From Siphlonurus alternatus (lineage: Eukaryota > Arthropoda > Insecta > Ephemeroptera > Siphlonuridae), in assembly GCA_949825025.1 (NCBI GenBank), contig OX463784.1, positions 10,361,431 to 10,425,430 of the forward strand: a stretch of 64,000 nucleotides of DNA, written 5' to 3'. How positions within the stretch are numbered: the stretch's first letter is position 1; each line of letters begins with the position of its first letter. The translations under genes and the position numbers were made by a program. Below, one piece after another: positions 25,926-38,651 of this stretch. The notes beneath the pieces are model-generated. The model did no database searches. It was given only the letters and a program-made list of their open reading frames with translations, and was not told the DNA's origin.

Positions 25926-26786
25926 TTTGCAAAATCAGGTCAATTACAGTTAAACAAATATAGGGAGTGATACTCAACAATTAATTGATATTATTTTTAT
26001 AATAAATTAATAATATTGACTTTGAAAAAAATTTACATAAATTGTTCAAATTTTAAATATAATCCATCGAATTTCATATCAATTTTCACCAACGTAATAC
26101 TGTGAGTATATTTCCATGCAGTAAATATAATATTATATTATACAATATAAAACGTGTATTTTATTATTCAAATTGTTTTCAGACATGGTAAATGATTTAA
26201 TACATTAAATTCGTACGATCATTAAGGTATCCATGAAAAACAATTTTCATTTTAACAATTTGATGGTTCACCACTTACGTCACTAGTCTATACAGCTGAC
26301 TCGCACTTTAATTTAGAACGGAAGTTGAAGTTAGCCGGCCGCAACAAACGCAGTGACCGTCCGAATTGTCGAGGACATCATTCCAATTTCAATGTTCAAC
26401 AGGACAAAAGAAAAACGTATTTCGCAATGTTTTAAATTAAAATTTCCCTTTGATATATATAAAAGAGAATACTTGGAAGTGTTATCATGCGTTTCTTTGA
26501 GGTCTTAATTCTGTTGTGAAAATGTAAATTTACTAAATTAAGAGAATATAGTTAAGTCCACTGCTATGTAGAATAGAAAACACTTTATTCTTTGTAATGT
26601 ATTTAAAATAAAGTTTTCCCGTTGAAAGAAATATTAAATAATTGAGCCTGTTTTATAAACATAGTAAAATTGTCACTATTGAAAATTTAACGGATTCTAT
26701 TGATGGCAAAACTACATCAATGTAATGGAAGTATTATAATGTATTTGCTATATATATAGTGGTTGATATTTTCGGGGGTGGAGCAT

Positions 26787-26891
26787 GTACTCCGTCAAAT
26801 TCAATGGAACTAAATGAAAATATTTAAAATATTCCATCCGACCATGTTAAAATATAGCCAGGTCAGACATTTTTATTTCAATGGAGTGTAC
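26787..26891. mobile_element. Mini hairpin element, 'GTACACTCCATT' family, copy 3
   Basis: The right half (GCCAGGTCAGACATTTTTAT, then CAATGGAGTGTAC) is clear. The left half carries extra sequence (AATGGAACTAAATGAAAATA) and has diverged, giving 105 bp. A further right-half fragment lies at about 58440-58487. Confidence 0.55.
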
Positions 26892-27463
26892 GCTGTCACA
26901 CGCACTCTTTATTAATACTAGTAACTCGGTACAATATCATGTTAAATTTAGTACTTCTTTCAAATTTCCATGAAATAAAGAATAAAATTTTTAAAAAAAA
27001 AAGCATAAAATTACAAAATTTGGTTAAGATTTATATATGCAGGTCATGAGTAAAAAATGCATTCCTCAGTTCTTTATTTTAACCATGGTTTTAGAATATG
27101 CAATGAAGACGTTGCGTTGCATGTAAATGCACCCAAATAATTATATTTTAAAGTTGACAAGTACATTTTCATAAAATATAACATAAATGATTATTTCCAT
27201 ATTATTTGCAATTATATTATATGTTAACATTTTACCTTTATTTTTACTACCTTTTGTGATAAGAAATAAGTACCTTCATGCAGATAAAAATGCAGCTGAC
27301 ACTACAACTCATTGTTTTGAGTACATCGACTTAAATTACTTTAATGGAAAAACGTTGCTTGTACCTATATACATGCACAAGTAAAAAAAAAAAAAAAATG
27401 CTGTGTTCAACTCTTATCAACGATGTGTGAAATATGCTTTCGACGATGGCAAAACACTTTAAG

Positions 27464-27582
<119 letters not shown>

Positions 27583-29120
27583 TAATCTATACGAGTGAAT
27601 ATTTCTGAAGATTGTAGTTTACATCATACAATTATTGATATTAAACTGTGACAATACTGAATTCATTTCTGATTAAAATTATTTTATCTACAATATTTAA
27701 CTGCAAGATTGAGTTATTCGTATGGAGAAACCTATAAGGGAAATTTCATGTTTACATTTTGGGTAGCACGGAGATGCCCGAAGTCGTCCGAAGAGCTTCG
27801 GGATGTAGGCAAAAAACCCTAAAATCTTATGCTGTGCATGTTAACGTAACTCACAACACCTCTTTTCTCATAACAGTTTTGATCGCCAAATATTTTTTTT
27901 TCACTAGCATTGGTTCTTCTTGTCACCATTTATGAAGGAAAATTCTAGGAGAAATGATACAAATCGTCAGGAAAAATTAATTTTGAGACCAACTTTAACA
28001 CGTACCTGCTAGCTATGCCGCTGACAATGTTTTGCCTACACAATTATGACGTCATATTGTTTTGTGACGTAAGGTGAAAGACCCGTTAGCAGTGCTTTGA
28101 AGTTGTTTTTTTTTTAATTATTTTTCTCTATTACATCAGTTACATGCGTTTCGTTAAAAAATTTAATTAAATGTAAAATAAAATTGTTAAATGTTTTAAA
28201 ATTTGAAATATTGACGAAGTAAATTATATAACAGATTTACTATTAATTTCTTTCTGCATCTGATACTGTATGTAACATTATAATATATTTTAAGTACTAT
28301 AATTATCAAATTAATATTATAGTCATGTAATATAGTAACATTTTATTGATGTAATAAAATAGTATAGCTGGCTAGTTTTTGTATTGTAAAATATGTTAGG
28401 TTTTCATAAAGATTTAAATGTTTAATAGCCTCTAAGCTGCGTTATCTCTTATAACAGTATTGTGTATGACGAAGCTAGGTTTCATAACGAATATTTTGCG
28501 ACTTACAAACAAAAGTAAAATTATCAGTGTTTTGTTTCTACCAAAGCCTTCTACTCGCAATGGTTGTAACAAACCATTAATTGTTTATAATGTCTGTCAC
28601 ATGAAGCCTTTTTCATTGTTAAACATGGGACGACGTAATGCCTAATTTTGTCACCAGAGCAGAGAACGTAATGGCATTGTTGGCGCTAGGTAACCGTTTC
28701 AACTTCAAAATTAACGGTCATTTTCCATAAGTTAACATGTAAATCAACAACTGTCCCATGTTTTTTCTTCACGCGACAGACATTACACAACAATACTTTG
28801 TTTATTAACAACGAGCAGAAGACTTTGATTTCTACAGAAAATGTCATCTAGACACTAATATTTTTCCCTTATTTCTCTTGGGTTTTATAGTAAAGTTATA
28901 TTATAATTACATTGCGTAATACGTACTACTTATAAGTAATAAACAAATATTTTACCATTCTCAATTTTATTATACTTACTATATTCCTCAATTTAATTTA
29001 TCTCATCATGTAATGTATGTATTATACAGTATAAACATATATATGGGAATAATTATCATCATTTTAATATATTATTAATAAACATGTTGCAAAAAAATAA
29101 CTATTTGATATTATAGTACA

Positions 29121-29612
29121 CTTCGAACCAGCGCCTGCGTCGATAGATTCTTGCCTTGCACTAAGCGATTTGGTGGGATATCTTGCAGCGTAGTTCCAAT
29201 TATTGACGCAAATGCTCTCAGAGCGCCACCGTACTAACAGTTGCGATCGTCTTTTTACAATTTTGCGCGGTGAATTTTGAAATTAACGTTGGTGCCAACA
29301 TAAAAATGAGAACTAAAATATTTTTTGATATTGTTTAAATTGTATTTTAATTTTTTTAATAAAACTGCAAATAATATTGTATATTTTACACGTAATATAC
29401 TTGTGCAAATAAAAATTATTATGGCCTTTAAATGTGAGTTCACAATTTTAGGAATATTTTGTGTAATTGGCACCTCTACTTTTTTGATTAGTACTGCAGC
29501 GCTCTCCGTTGAAGTGTACATATTTTGAACTATTTTGACCGTCCATGAATTAACACAGGCCTGACTCAGGACTACTAGGCAAGAAGAGATCGACGCAGGC
29601 GCTGCTTCGAAC
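29121..29612. mobile_element. Inverted-repeat element, about 490 bp
   Basis: CTTCGAACCAGCGCCTGCGT and CGATAGATTCTTGCC on the left are matched in reverse by GGCAAGAAGAGATCG and ACGCAGGCGCTGCTTCGAAC on the right (about 35-bp arms). Open frames of 119 codons (minus) and 67 codons (plus) overlap within it, but neither resembles a known transposase. No clear target-site duplication is visible. Confidence 0.65.
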
Positions 29613-29640
29613 AATACGAATGTTACCTCTATCTGATTTA

Positions 29641-30013
29641 AAGGTAGAGATAACGCCGGTCAGCTGTTCGACGTAGGTCCCTTTGATTAATAACATGTAA
29701 ACCTTAGCAAATTCACAAAAATTCTGAAATTTTTTTGGGAGGAGGATTAGTGCCTAAAAGCCATAAAAAAAATTTCAAAACAATTTAACGAGCCGATTTT
29801 TTCAAATTAATTTTTTAGTTTGTCTCTCCATGGGAAAGGCCTATGCTGAAAATTAAAAAAATCAATTAAAAAAAACGGGCTCGTTAAATTGTTTTGAAAT
29901 TTTTTCTATGGCTTTTAGGCACTAATATCTGCCTCTAAAAAAAAAAAATCAGAATTTTTGTGAATTTGCTAAGGTTTACATGTTAATCAGCTGACTGACG
30001 TTATCTCTACCTT
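29641..30013. mobile_element. Palindromic MITE, 'AAGGTAGAGATAACGCC' family, copy 2
   Basis: Second copy (about 373 bp) with the same ends and the same central CTCTCCATGGGAAAGGCCTA. The right arm lacks part of the CTGTTCGGCG block (it reads CAGCTGACTGACGTTATC). The borders fit a TAA duplication. It lies immediately right of another inverted-repeat element (29121-29612). Confidence 0.8.
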
Positions 30014-30189
30014 AAAGGAGGTGCCATTTCGGGAGAGGTAATATAAGAGAACCACGATAGAAAATAAACATCGTATAAAAAAAATTGAATTTCACTACAC
30101 CTCCACATAGACTAAATGCTAAACAGTGACGTTCGTGCTGTCCAGAGGTGTTTTTTTGAAATAAATCTCTTCAAAAGAAAATACCAACC

Positions 30190-30867
30190 TACCAACCCTA
30201 ACATTACCAAGGCACTATTTTGTCACACGCTTTACCAAGAAGGGGGGGGGGGGGTCGAAACGACCCGCTATTTAAAAAAAAAAGTTAGTGTTTTTGTTTT
30301 TCACTTTTTTCCCCCCCAAAAAATACATTGCTGGGTAGCTTACTAAGGATTATAGATTTTTTCAGAATTTTAAATTTTACACATTTTTCCCGCTTTAAGG
30401 GCATTGGGTGTAGCACCGGTAGTTGGCAACACTGACATATCTTCACCATGTTAATTTTTGATCATTGCTCCTCGGAGTAATTTTTATGCTAGAGCTAAGC
30501 TGATTGCTGTAGTATCAAGGTAATTAGTAGCCCAAGTGCACAATTTGGCTAAATAAAGCCTGATTTAAAGAAAAGTATTTTTTAGTAATTTTTTAAATTT
30601 ACATGCATTTTTCTAAAATATAAAAAAAATACTTTTCTTTAAATCAGGCTTTATTTAGCCAAATTGTGCACTTGGGCTAATAATTATCTTGATACTACAG
30701 TAATCAGCTTAGCTTTAGCATAAAAATTACTCCGAGGAGCAATGATCAAAAATTAACATGGTGAAGATACGTCAGTGTTGCCAACTACCGGTGCTACACC
30801 CAATGCCCTTAAAAGAGTTTCGAGTCGTATCGACCCCCCACCTTTCCTGGTAATGCTAAGGTTAAAA
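30190..30867. mobile_element. Outer palindromic element interrupted by the 30397-30810 element
   Basis: CCTAACATTACCAAGGCAC and AAGGGGGGG...TCGAAACGAC on the left are matched in reverse by GTCGTATCGACCCCCCACC and TTTCCTGGTAATGCTAAGG on the right. The inner palindrome therefore sits in the middle of an older one. Confidence 0.55.
30397..30810. mobile_element. Palindromic element, about 414 bp, near-perfect arms
   Basis: The ends AAGGGCATTGGGTGTAGCAC and GTGCTACACCCAATGCCCTT are exact inverted repeats, and the match continues for about 190 bp per arm, including CAACACTGACATATCTTCACC and ATTACTCCGAGGAGCAATGA-type blocks. The short loop lies around 30590-30620. High arm identity suggests a young element or gene conversion between the arms. 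Confidence 0.8.
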
Positions 30868-33800
30868 TTATAAATTAGAACTAATTTACCCAGCTAGAAA
30901 GTTTATGCTTTACAATTAATGGTGCGACAAAAACAAAATACAAATATTTTAAATTTAGTTTCCATAATTTACAAAACATAAATTTAATCTATACAAGCTT
31001 GTCAGAATCAAAGCAATAAAGAAAAAAAAGTTGGAAGATAAGTACAAAAAAAAATATATGGTCAGAAAAAAAAAATATATAGCGATAACCTTCTTTAAGA
31101 ATTATCACCCTAGCACTATACACTATATATGCATATGTATTCCTTATGAACCAGTCCAGTTAAACTGCCTATATATTGTATACGCTCAATGTAAATTTAA
31201 CAATATTTTGCATACTAAACGCATTCATTCATACACTGAGAAAACACTATTGTAATTGTTACTTCAGTAAAAGTAATCACATCTCTTATTAAACTATGTC
31301 ATTCCTTAACAATAAATTTTAAAGATAGCATGCAGCAGAGCATAGTGTCAAAGAATTAATATCAACATATTAATTCTTTGATATTAATTCTTTGATAGTG
31401 TTTTAATGATTGCTCTACGATGAATAATGTAAAGTATACTATTTCGCAGTGATAACCCCATTGAAATACAATATCAAATATTAGTGATTATTAAAATTGT
31501 TTTAAAATAAAATAATTCATAAAATTACCAAACCATGAAAAATAAATAATAAAGATATATAAATGTTACCATTGTATTTTATAAATTTATAATATACCAA
31601 GATGTAATTTCATTACAATAAGTATCTTCTTACATCCTATTAAGAATTAATTAACAATATTTCTCAATTCATTTAAATTTTATCGATTTTCGATGTTGGA
31701 AACTGTCCCTATTATAATGTGTATTCGTAATTTTACTATTGTATATATTATATAGTAAGATTTTTTAGCATAATTATAATTTGATACAAGATATTTACTC
31801 AAATATTATTTATCAATATGATTGATTATTATTAGACTATTGAGATAGTAATATTTTTTATTTTGTCAAAAACTAATAAAAAATAAATTAAATGTAGTTA
31901 TATTTTTAATAAGCAATTTTTAATTACATAATTAAATATAAAAAAACATTCCATGTAAGATTATAAATTATTAAAGAAAATTATTATTAAATTTTAAAAT
32001 ATGATTTTTTTAATATCGTAATAAAATTTAATTTATTAAACAACGAGTATATGAAGAATTACAGCTGCAGTTGTAATAAAATTGTAATCAGCTGATGGTT
32101 CACGTTGTGATGGCTACGCGGTGGCAGAGTGATTAATATGAAATAAATAACCTCGTCGTTTGAACATCACAAATTGCTTATGTACTCAACATACGTATAT
32201 CTTATGTAGAGAGTTGCTCGTTGTATTTACTGAAACTAATCTCGGTGTCAATAATATTTCAGTGGAAAACACTGCAATTTCTTGCCTGAAATATTTAGCC
32301 TAATGATATAATAGATATTAAGTAAGGAGCATTTATAAAAGTCTTATTAATTAATGTAGATATTAGTCTATATAAATTTTTTATTAATGCCAGATTTATT
32401 CTAATTTGATACCAAATTTTCACAAATTCCCAATTTATAATTTGTACAAAGGGGCATTCACAAAGCCGTAAGGCCACATTTAGGACTCGATAATTTAAAG
32501 TCCGATTTTAAGCATGATTTTTAGACCCGAAATTTCTGGCTTTAAATTATCGAGCCCTAAATGTGGCCTTAAGGCTTTGTGAATGCCCCCTGTAATCAAT
32601 TGATACTTCTATAGGGATATATTAATTTTTTTGTGTATTAATATGCATATCTTATAATATTTGTTTTTTAGCCTGCTGTCATAGATAATTATAGGGAGTG
32701 ATTTTTTTTAACAGACTTAGGGGGAGTTTTAATAAAAGTTAAATAAAATTTAAAAATATTAATAGAAATTAGTTAATTTTATGACTTTACAGTGATCTGC
32801 AATTTAAAATCTCGATATAATTTTAAATGTTTTGCCATTGAATTAGGCTGACCTTCATTTTAGTGAAAAAACCTCCCAATCTGCCTCCGTGAATCGAGAT
32901 CATAAATTCAATATGAAAGGTTCTACAACTTGATTTATTTATATAACAGGTAAGTTTTGATACACAATAGTTTCAAATGTGATAAAAAAAAAACAACAAC
33001 AAAGCATGCAGTAATACAAATTACAAGCAAATAAAAATGCTGTGATATACATATATATTAAAAAACAAAAATTACGAAAACACGTTAACTCCTTTTCATA
33101 CAAGATAACAAGACTATTCGTAACAAAAAATGAACAAAGGATATTGTTTTTCTTTATGTTCTTTTCGTAGTTATTATCATTATTTGTTTACTACTGCAGT
33201 ATATTCTTTTGCTTCAACTGAACCCTGCAGTATATACCGTACACGCTATATATATTCGTTTAATTGAGAGTTCAAAATTTATTTGTTTATATTCTTAATC
33301 GTTACAATACTGTTTTGCTTTATTGGCATACAATAAGATGAAAGTACAGGTTTTAAAGTAATTGCAATGTTTTGCATTTTTATATGTGTAATTTTGAAGA
33401 AAAAGTAGTATTTATTTTTTTAATAATCAATAAATTATTACGAAGTATTGATATTTTATTGAGTATATAAAATTTTAGTTCATTTATTTCATATTAATAT
33501 ATTACATTATATATTACTAATTTTTTATATAATAAAAATACTTATAAAAAAATAGTATCATTAAAATTTTGCATTTTTTTATTGAATTATCTGTATTGTC
33601 ATCTGCCATTACATATTAGCATCAAAACGATTAATCTGAAATAATCTCAATGCAACACGCTCATTGTATTTATCTTGCATTACTTTTAGCTGTCAGAAAT
33701 GCAATATGATTGGTGTAATTAATGTCTTGAATATTGAAGTGGAATATATTCTCTGCATTATTTTTACTTGAAAGATTCAAAAAGTAATAAGCACAAATTG

Positions 33801-33941
33801 TAGCCTAGATATTTTAAATTTTAGAACTATAACATTTCTAGACTCAATTATATATTCAGATTTTTGTAAACAACGAAAGAGATAATATATGAGAAGAAAA
33901 TGTATAAATGAAACCTATGTTCACCATATGTACGGTAGAGT
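30868..33941. other. AT-rich DNA without recognisable genes
   Basis: Apart from the hairpin MITE at 32448 there is only A/T-rich sequence and a short repeated AAAGAATTAATATC hairpin at about 31348-31399. Confidence 0.6.
32448..32591. mobile_element. Small hairpin MITE, 'AGGGGCATTCACAAAGCC' family, copy 2
   Basis: Same size and order as the copy at 11110, with AAAGGGGCATTCACAAAGCC and GGCTTTGTGAATGCCCCCT ends and loop TTTTTAGACCCGAAATTTCT. The two copies share most positions, including the loop, so they derive from one source element and did not arise independently. Confidence 0.8.
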
Positions 33942-33952
33942 ATACGTATTAT

Positions 33953-34351
33953 TATTATTTTTTTAATCAAACCCTATTGGGTACTTCTAGTTACTAATTA
34001 CAAACTACTTTGAAACCCCGAACCTTCCGAAATCCTAACTTGAGCGTTTTGCGGGCTCTTCCGGTACGGGGGCGGCCACGGCCTTGCAATCCATCCCGGC
34101 ATTTGCCTGCGACTGAGGGAAACGTGGAAACCTCAGCCAGGACGGACGCTACAGCTTTTGTCAATGAACCGAAAGTACTATGGTCCCAAGCCAGGGGAAC
34201 CACATAGTGGAAAAGCGCAACGATTTACCCCTGGGTGGGAAACATGGTTTTTTGTTGAAAATAGTCACCCATCCAACTACTAACCACGCTCGGCGTTGCT
34301 TGACTTCGGTGATCTGACGAGACCCGGTCAAGCGCATTGCGCCACACACCC
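33953..34351 (-). mobile_element. 5S rRNA-derived SINE, copy A, with 11-bp target-site duplication
   Basis: Read on the minus strand, the head begins GGGTGTGTGGCGC. After a TCTCGTCAGATCACCGAAG stretch it follows 5S rRNA through the internal control region: AGTCAAGCAACG (A box), then GGTTAGTAGTTGGATGGG (C box). A body of about 270 bp follows, and a tail reading GTACCCAATAGGGTTTGATT then A-rich and (ATA)n. The insertion is flanked by ATACGTATTAT at 33942-33952 and 34352-34362, an exact 11-bp duplication expected of LINE-driven retroposition. Open frames across it on both strands are chance frames in a GC-richer element. Confidence 0.88.
34264..34325 (-). promoter_or_regulatory. 5S-type RNA polymerase III internal promoter of SINE copy A
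   Basis: This segment aligns by eye with 5S rRNA positions spanning the A box, intermediate element and C box. The C box (GGTTAGTAGTTGGATGGGTG) differs little from the canonical 5S version. It would be the type 1 pol III promoter of the element. Confidence 0.75.
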
Positions 34352-34694
34352 ATACGTATTATCTTTAATCATTATTCTCAACTTCCTTTTCAGAGTGGAA
34401 TTAACAAGCCTTTTATCCTTACTAACAAATTAAGTTATTAATAATTTTATAATATAAAAGAAGATGACCTTCACACAGTTAAAAAAAATAATTAGACTTT
34501 ATAATTAAATTTCCATATGTGAAAACGTATATAAAAATATTAAGTGACATAAAGCAAGCTTTGTTTAATATTTTTGGCACGTGGTGGTAATTTCAGTAGA
34601 AAAATGAATGAGACTCACAGGTCGTCTGTTTCTAAATATAATTACAAGCGAGCATGCTCCAAGAATGACGGGGAATAAACCAGCAGTGTGTAAA

Positions 34695-34995
34695 TAAACT
34701 ATGATACAATTACTGTAATAACACCATGCATTCTTTGACACTTAGGTGATGGAATTACCATTATATGCCAGTAATAATTAAATATAAATATATACCATCA
34801 AATGGACGGTTTGTATATAAACTATGATACAAATACTGTACCAACATTCTTTGACACTTAGGTGAAGCAATTGAAATTATTGAAGTTAGTAATAACTAAA
34901 TATAAATATATACCAGCAAATGGACGGTTTGTATATAAACTATTATACAAATACTGTACCAACATCATGCATTCTTTGAAACTTGGATGATGGAA
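34695..34995. repeat. Tandem repeat, about 2.5 units of 118-123 bp
   Basis: The block TATAAACTATGATACAA...CTTTGACACTTAGGTGA...ATACCA.CAAATGGACGGTTTG recurs starting at about 34695, 34818 and 34936. The units differ by small gaps and substitutions. Confidence 0.8.
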
Positions 34996-36859
34996 TGGAC
35001 ATTATGTAAGTTGAATTATGTGTCTATACTAATTTTTAAAAGCCTTTTTGTTCCATTTTCAGTATAACGCTCATCAACTCACAATTTTTGGGTGACTATA
35101 ATAATTTGCATATCCTGTCTTCTTTTCACGTCACTTTTAGACGTATAACAGTATATTTTGTTATCAATATTGTACAGTAAAATTTAGTGTAACAGCGAAG
35201 CGCTGTGTCCTATATACTCTTTTTTTACTAACTCTGTACATGTATATATTGTATAAATATGTACAAAAGTGTTTCTTATAATATTGTAAATTTTTAGCAC
35301 TCAAAAAATTTAGTTGATTATATAATGTAAGAATTTTTCAGTATTGTGCATGTAAATGTTGTAATTGAGATATAATATACAGTGTACGATTGACATTATT
35401 TAATTTTATGTCTTGATTAAAACGTTTATTATATATGACATATAATATGACAAGCTTATATATTGTGTATGCAATCGAAAAGCGATAAAGATATTATGAT
35501 TTATGTATGGAAATTGTACGGTCAATAAACATTGTTTATTATTTATTTTTATTAATAAAAATTACTCTAACTGAATCGTTTAAAAGTAACTATTGAAAAT
35601 AACTATAATACATTATATAATATATCATAAAAAACTACTATTTTAAGTTTTTTTATGATAATATATTGAAATTAAAAAAATATTCATACTCGACTTTATC
35701 CTAAGTTCAATCAAGTACTATATAAAATTTGATACGAAATAAGTATAATAAATATTAAATTAGTTAAGTAATATATAATTAAATCAGTACAAATATTACA
35801 GTAATTTTTAATCTCATTTTTAGTACTCTATAATAATAACAGAAATAATTTGCCCCTTGTGAATACTTGGATATTTTCAAATGTATTTAATACACAAAAA
35901 TAAACTTTAAAGTTAAACAGTTGGACTGATGCCAATTATTAATTTGTTAATATGAACCTGTGTAACTTTCAAGCATATACAACATGATTCGTGACACAGA
36001 AACATTTTAAAAAGAATCTTGACTATTAAAAAAATATTCTTTTAGTTAATTATTTTTGATAAATAGATTAAACCTTATCAAATTTATACGTGATTTAGAG
36101 TTTACTAGCAATTTTTTCTAGTCTTTACTTTTAGTTGTATTAATAATTTCTCGTTGTGACAAGATATTAGTAAAGACCAAAAATATATAAGTAAAAAATA
36201 AATCCATTGCGAAACTTTTTCACACGAAGTATATGACATTTAATCTAACAGACAGTGGCCGCAAAAAAAAAAAAATGTCACCACACCTATAAACTTGATT
36301 GCTTACGAAATAAAATATCACTTAAAAAGTTACTATAAAGTAATATACAGAAGAGAACTTTTTTATATTATAGAAGCTTCAATAAAGTTTAATAATACTT
36401 TGCTGTTGATGACTTGCTTATTAAATTTTGCATAAAATATTTGCGAATCATTCTTTTGTTTTGCTCTTCTCTGCAATATATTTAAAACTTTGTGAATTAA
36501 CAACACTTTTATTTCATTTTTGTCGAAAACTTCAATAGAAAATAAAACATATAATTTGATATAAATAAAATTACTATTTTGATAATAAATCAAATTATGA
36601 TAAAAACTTTTGCTTAATATTTCAACAATACTTTATTTTTACGATAACCTATCTGTATACTCTGCTAAACTATCATATAAATCATAAAAAATGAACAATT
36701 TTCATGATTAAATAACAATACCTTTCTAGAACCTGAAATTCCTTTTAACTCCTATAAGATCCTATACAAATAATAAAATAACACTAAATTTTTATGTAAT
36801 ATACCAAACGCTACTATAAAAAAGTAGACCTCAGCCTCAGTACATTTTAAAAGTCACCT
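34996..36859. other. AT-rich DNA without recognisable genes
   Basis: Nothing but A/T-rich sequence is seen; the short frames have no recognised content. Confidence 0.6.
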
Positions 36860-37585
36860 TTACTTTAGTTTGTGAGCAAATTCACGTAGTCTATGAACGT
36901 ATTTTGCATTAAAACTCTCATAAGAAAAACTAGACTGAGTAAAAATTTAAAATCTGCTCAATTAAATTCTTTTCCTAAACCTTAAAACAAGCAAATCAGA
37001 ATAGAATTTCAAATCTCTCTAAAAATAGCTGAAATCTCCAAAATTCTATCCACTCAACAAAACAAAAAAGCACGCTATAAGATTCGAGTCACCTTACTAA
37101 AATTATAAATCTTCTCCTAAACCTTAGCAGAATAAAATTACTATCCTGTCTTAAAAGCCTCCAAAATTTTCGCAACTCAACACAAGAAAACACCGTGATA
37201 GTTTTACCTTATATACTAAAATTAAATCTTCTAAACCTTATAACAAATCAGAATAACATTAGTACTAAAAAAAAAAACTCCAAAATTCTCTCCACACAGA
37301 ACAAAAAGCCACACTAGAGTCACCTTTACCAAACTAAATTATCATTTCTCCTATACCTTAGCAAATGAAAACAATATTAGTAACGTCTCAAAAACCTCAA
37401 AAATTCTCGCCACTCAACAGAATAAAAAATAAAAAGCCACGCTAGAGTCACCTTTACTAAAATTAAAACATCATCACTGCTTCTATACATTAACTCCTTA
37501 ACAAATCCAAATAACATTACTAACGTCTTAAAAACCTCCAAAAAATCTCTCCACTCAAGACAACAAAAAGCTTACCTTGATATTA
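36860..37585. repeat. Degenerate minisatellite, units of roughly 110 bp
   Basis: Phrases such as CTAAACCTTA-CAAATCAGAATA, CCTCCAAAATTCTC-CCACTCAACA and AAAAAGCCACGCTAGAGTCACCTTTACTAAAATTAAA (in blocks) recur in fixed order about six times. The strand is markedly C-rich and G-poor, giving strong strand asymmetry over about 700 bp. Confidence 0.7.
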
Positions 37586-37614
37586 CCAGCTGATGTTAAG
37601 GTCGTTTCACACAC

Positions 37615-37775
37615 GCGAAGATTTTTTTATACACTAGAGAGCCCGGATCAGAACGGTGCGCTTGCCTGCAGCCCACAGAACAGACTGAAGGACGAGTTGT
37701 GAGCGCCAAGTCGACGAGAGGCGAGTTTGGCGCGCCGGCAAAACTGTTGAACAGAAGAGGAGAGGGGAGGCGTAG
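37615..37775. other. CpG-rich island next to the minisatellite
   Basis: About 160 bases with many CG dinucleotides (GGCGCGCCGGC, GTCGACGAGAGGCGAG) stand out sharply from AT-rich flanks. There is no long frame. It could be a promoter or first-exon region, the core of an old element, or a foreign insertion; I cannot choose between these. Confidence 0.4.
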
Positions 37776-38002
37776 TGCATATCATTAGAATTCTCATTGT
37801 CTTAGATTGTCTTATTGATTATATTTAAATATTTTTATTTCTTATATTAATAATAATTGTTGAATATGTATTGAAGGTGTCTCTTCTTGATTCAAATTAT
37901 AAATATAACTTTATAATGCGCAAATCATATAAAAGGGTTAACAAATTACTAAGCATACTGGTTACTTTTAAAAATAAACAAATAAACGGTGCTTAGTAAA
38001 AA

Positions 38003-38238
38003 AATGGATCGGATGCGGATGCGGATGCAGATGCAAGATGCACACGGATGCGCAAAAATGGGCTTGCATCCGCATCCGTGCATCCCAGATGCACAGGAAA
38101 AAATGAATGCATCCGGATGCGCATCCCAGATGCACGGGGAAAAATGAATGCATCCGGATGCGCATCCCAGATGCATGAAAAATAAATTTGCATCCGGATG
38201 CGCATCCACGGATGCACGAAAAATAAATTTGCATCCAT
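38003..38238. repeat. GGATGC minisatellite array, second block
   Basis: Same head segment (GATGCAAGATGCACACGGATG) and about four units of roughly 40 bp as the neighbouring array at 38376. Here the ends are ATGGATCGGATGC and GCATCCATTT, with no CAGGG terminus. It is separated from the other block by about 135 bp of unrelated T-rich DNA. Overlapping long frames in all minus phases arise from the repeat. Confidence 0.8.
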
Positions 38239-38375
38239 TTAACACTTTTTTTTCTCTTTTTTATCAGGTTTTTTACTAATTGCCTCTAAATAAATCTTTA
38301 ACACGAAGCATATTTTTTAACTTTATTTGCCACTTGTCGTTTAAAAATTACAAGAAACAAAGTGTACTATAAAAA

Positions 38376-38651
38376 CCAAAGATCGGATGTGGATGCAGAT
38401 GCAAGATGCACACGGATGCGCAAAAATGAGCTTGCATCCGCATCCGTGCATCCCAGATGCACGGGAAAAAATTAGTGCATCCGGATGCGCATCTCAGATG
38501 CATGGAAAATAAATTTGCATCCGGATGCGCATCCCAGATGCATGAAAAATAAATTTGCATCTGGATGCGCATCCATGGATGCACGAAAAATTAATATGCA
38601 TCCGGATGCGCATCTCGGATGCACCAAAAAAACGCGTGCATCCGGTCCCTG
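38376..38651. repeat. GGATGC minisatellite array, hAT-MITE-derived
   Basis: Begins GATCGGATGTGGATGCAG and ends GCATCCGGTCCCTG, the same right end as the element at 54506-54692, but the interior is expanded to about six units of roughly 40 bp. A typical unit has GCATCCGGATGCGCATCC followed by CAGATGCATGAAAAATAAAT. I see no 8-bp duplication; the left CAGGG end has decayed to CAAAG. Confidence 0.8.

Noticed and set aside
34264..34325. Functional 5S rRNA gene
   Set aside because: Only the internal control part resembles 5S; the 3' half is replaced by SINE body, and the copy has retroposition duplications.
37949..38584. Overlapping Cys/His-rich frames in all phases, and a CRISPR-like look of the regular repeats
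   Set aside because: The frames are GGATGC minisatellite read in every phase. There are no unique spacers between fixed repeats, and the context is eukaryotic.
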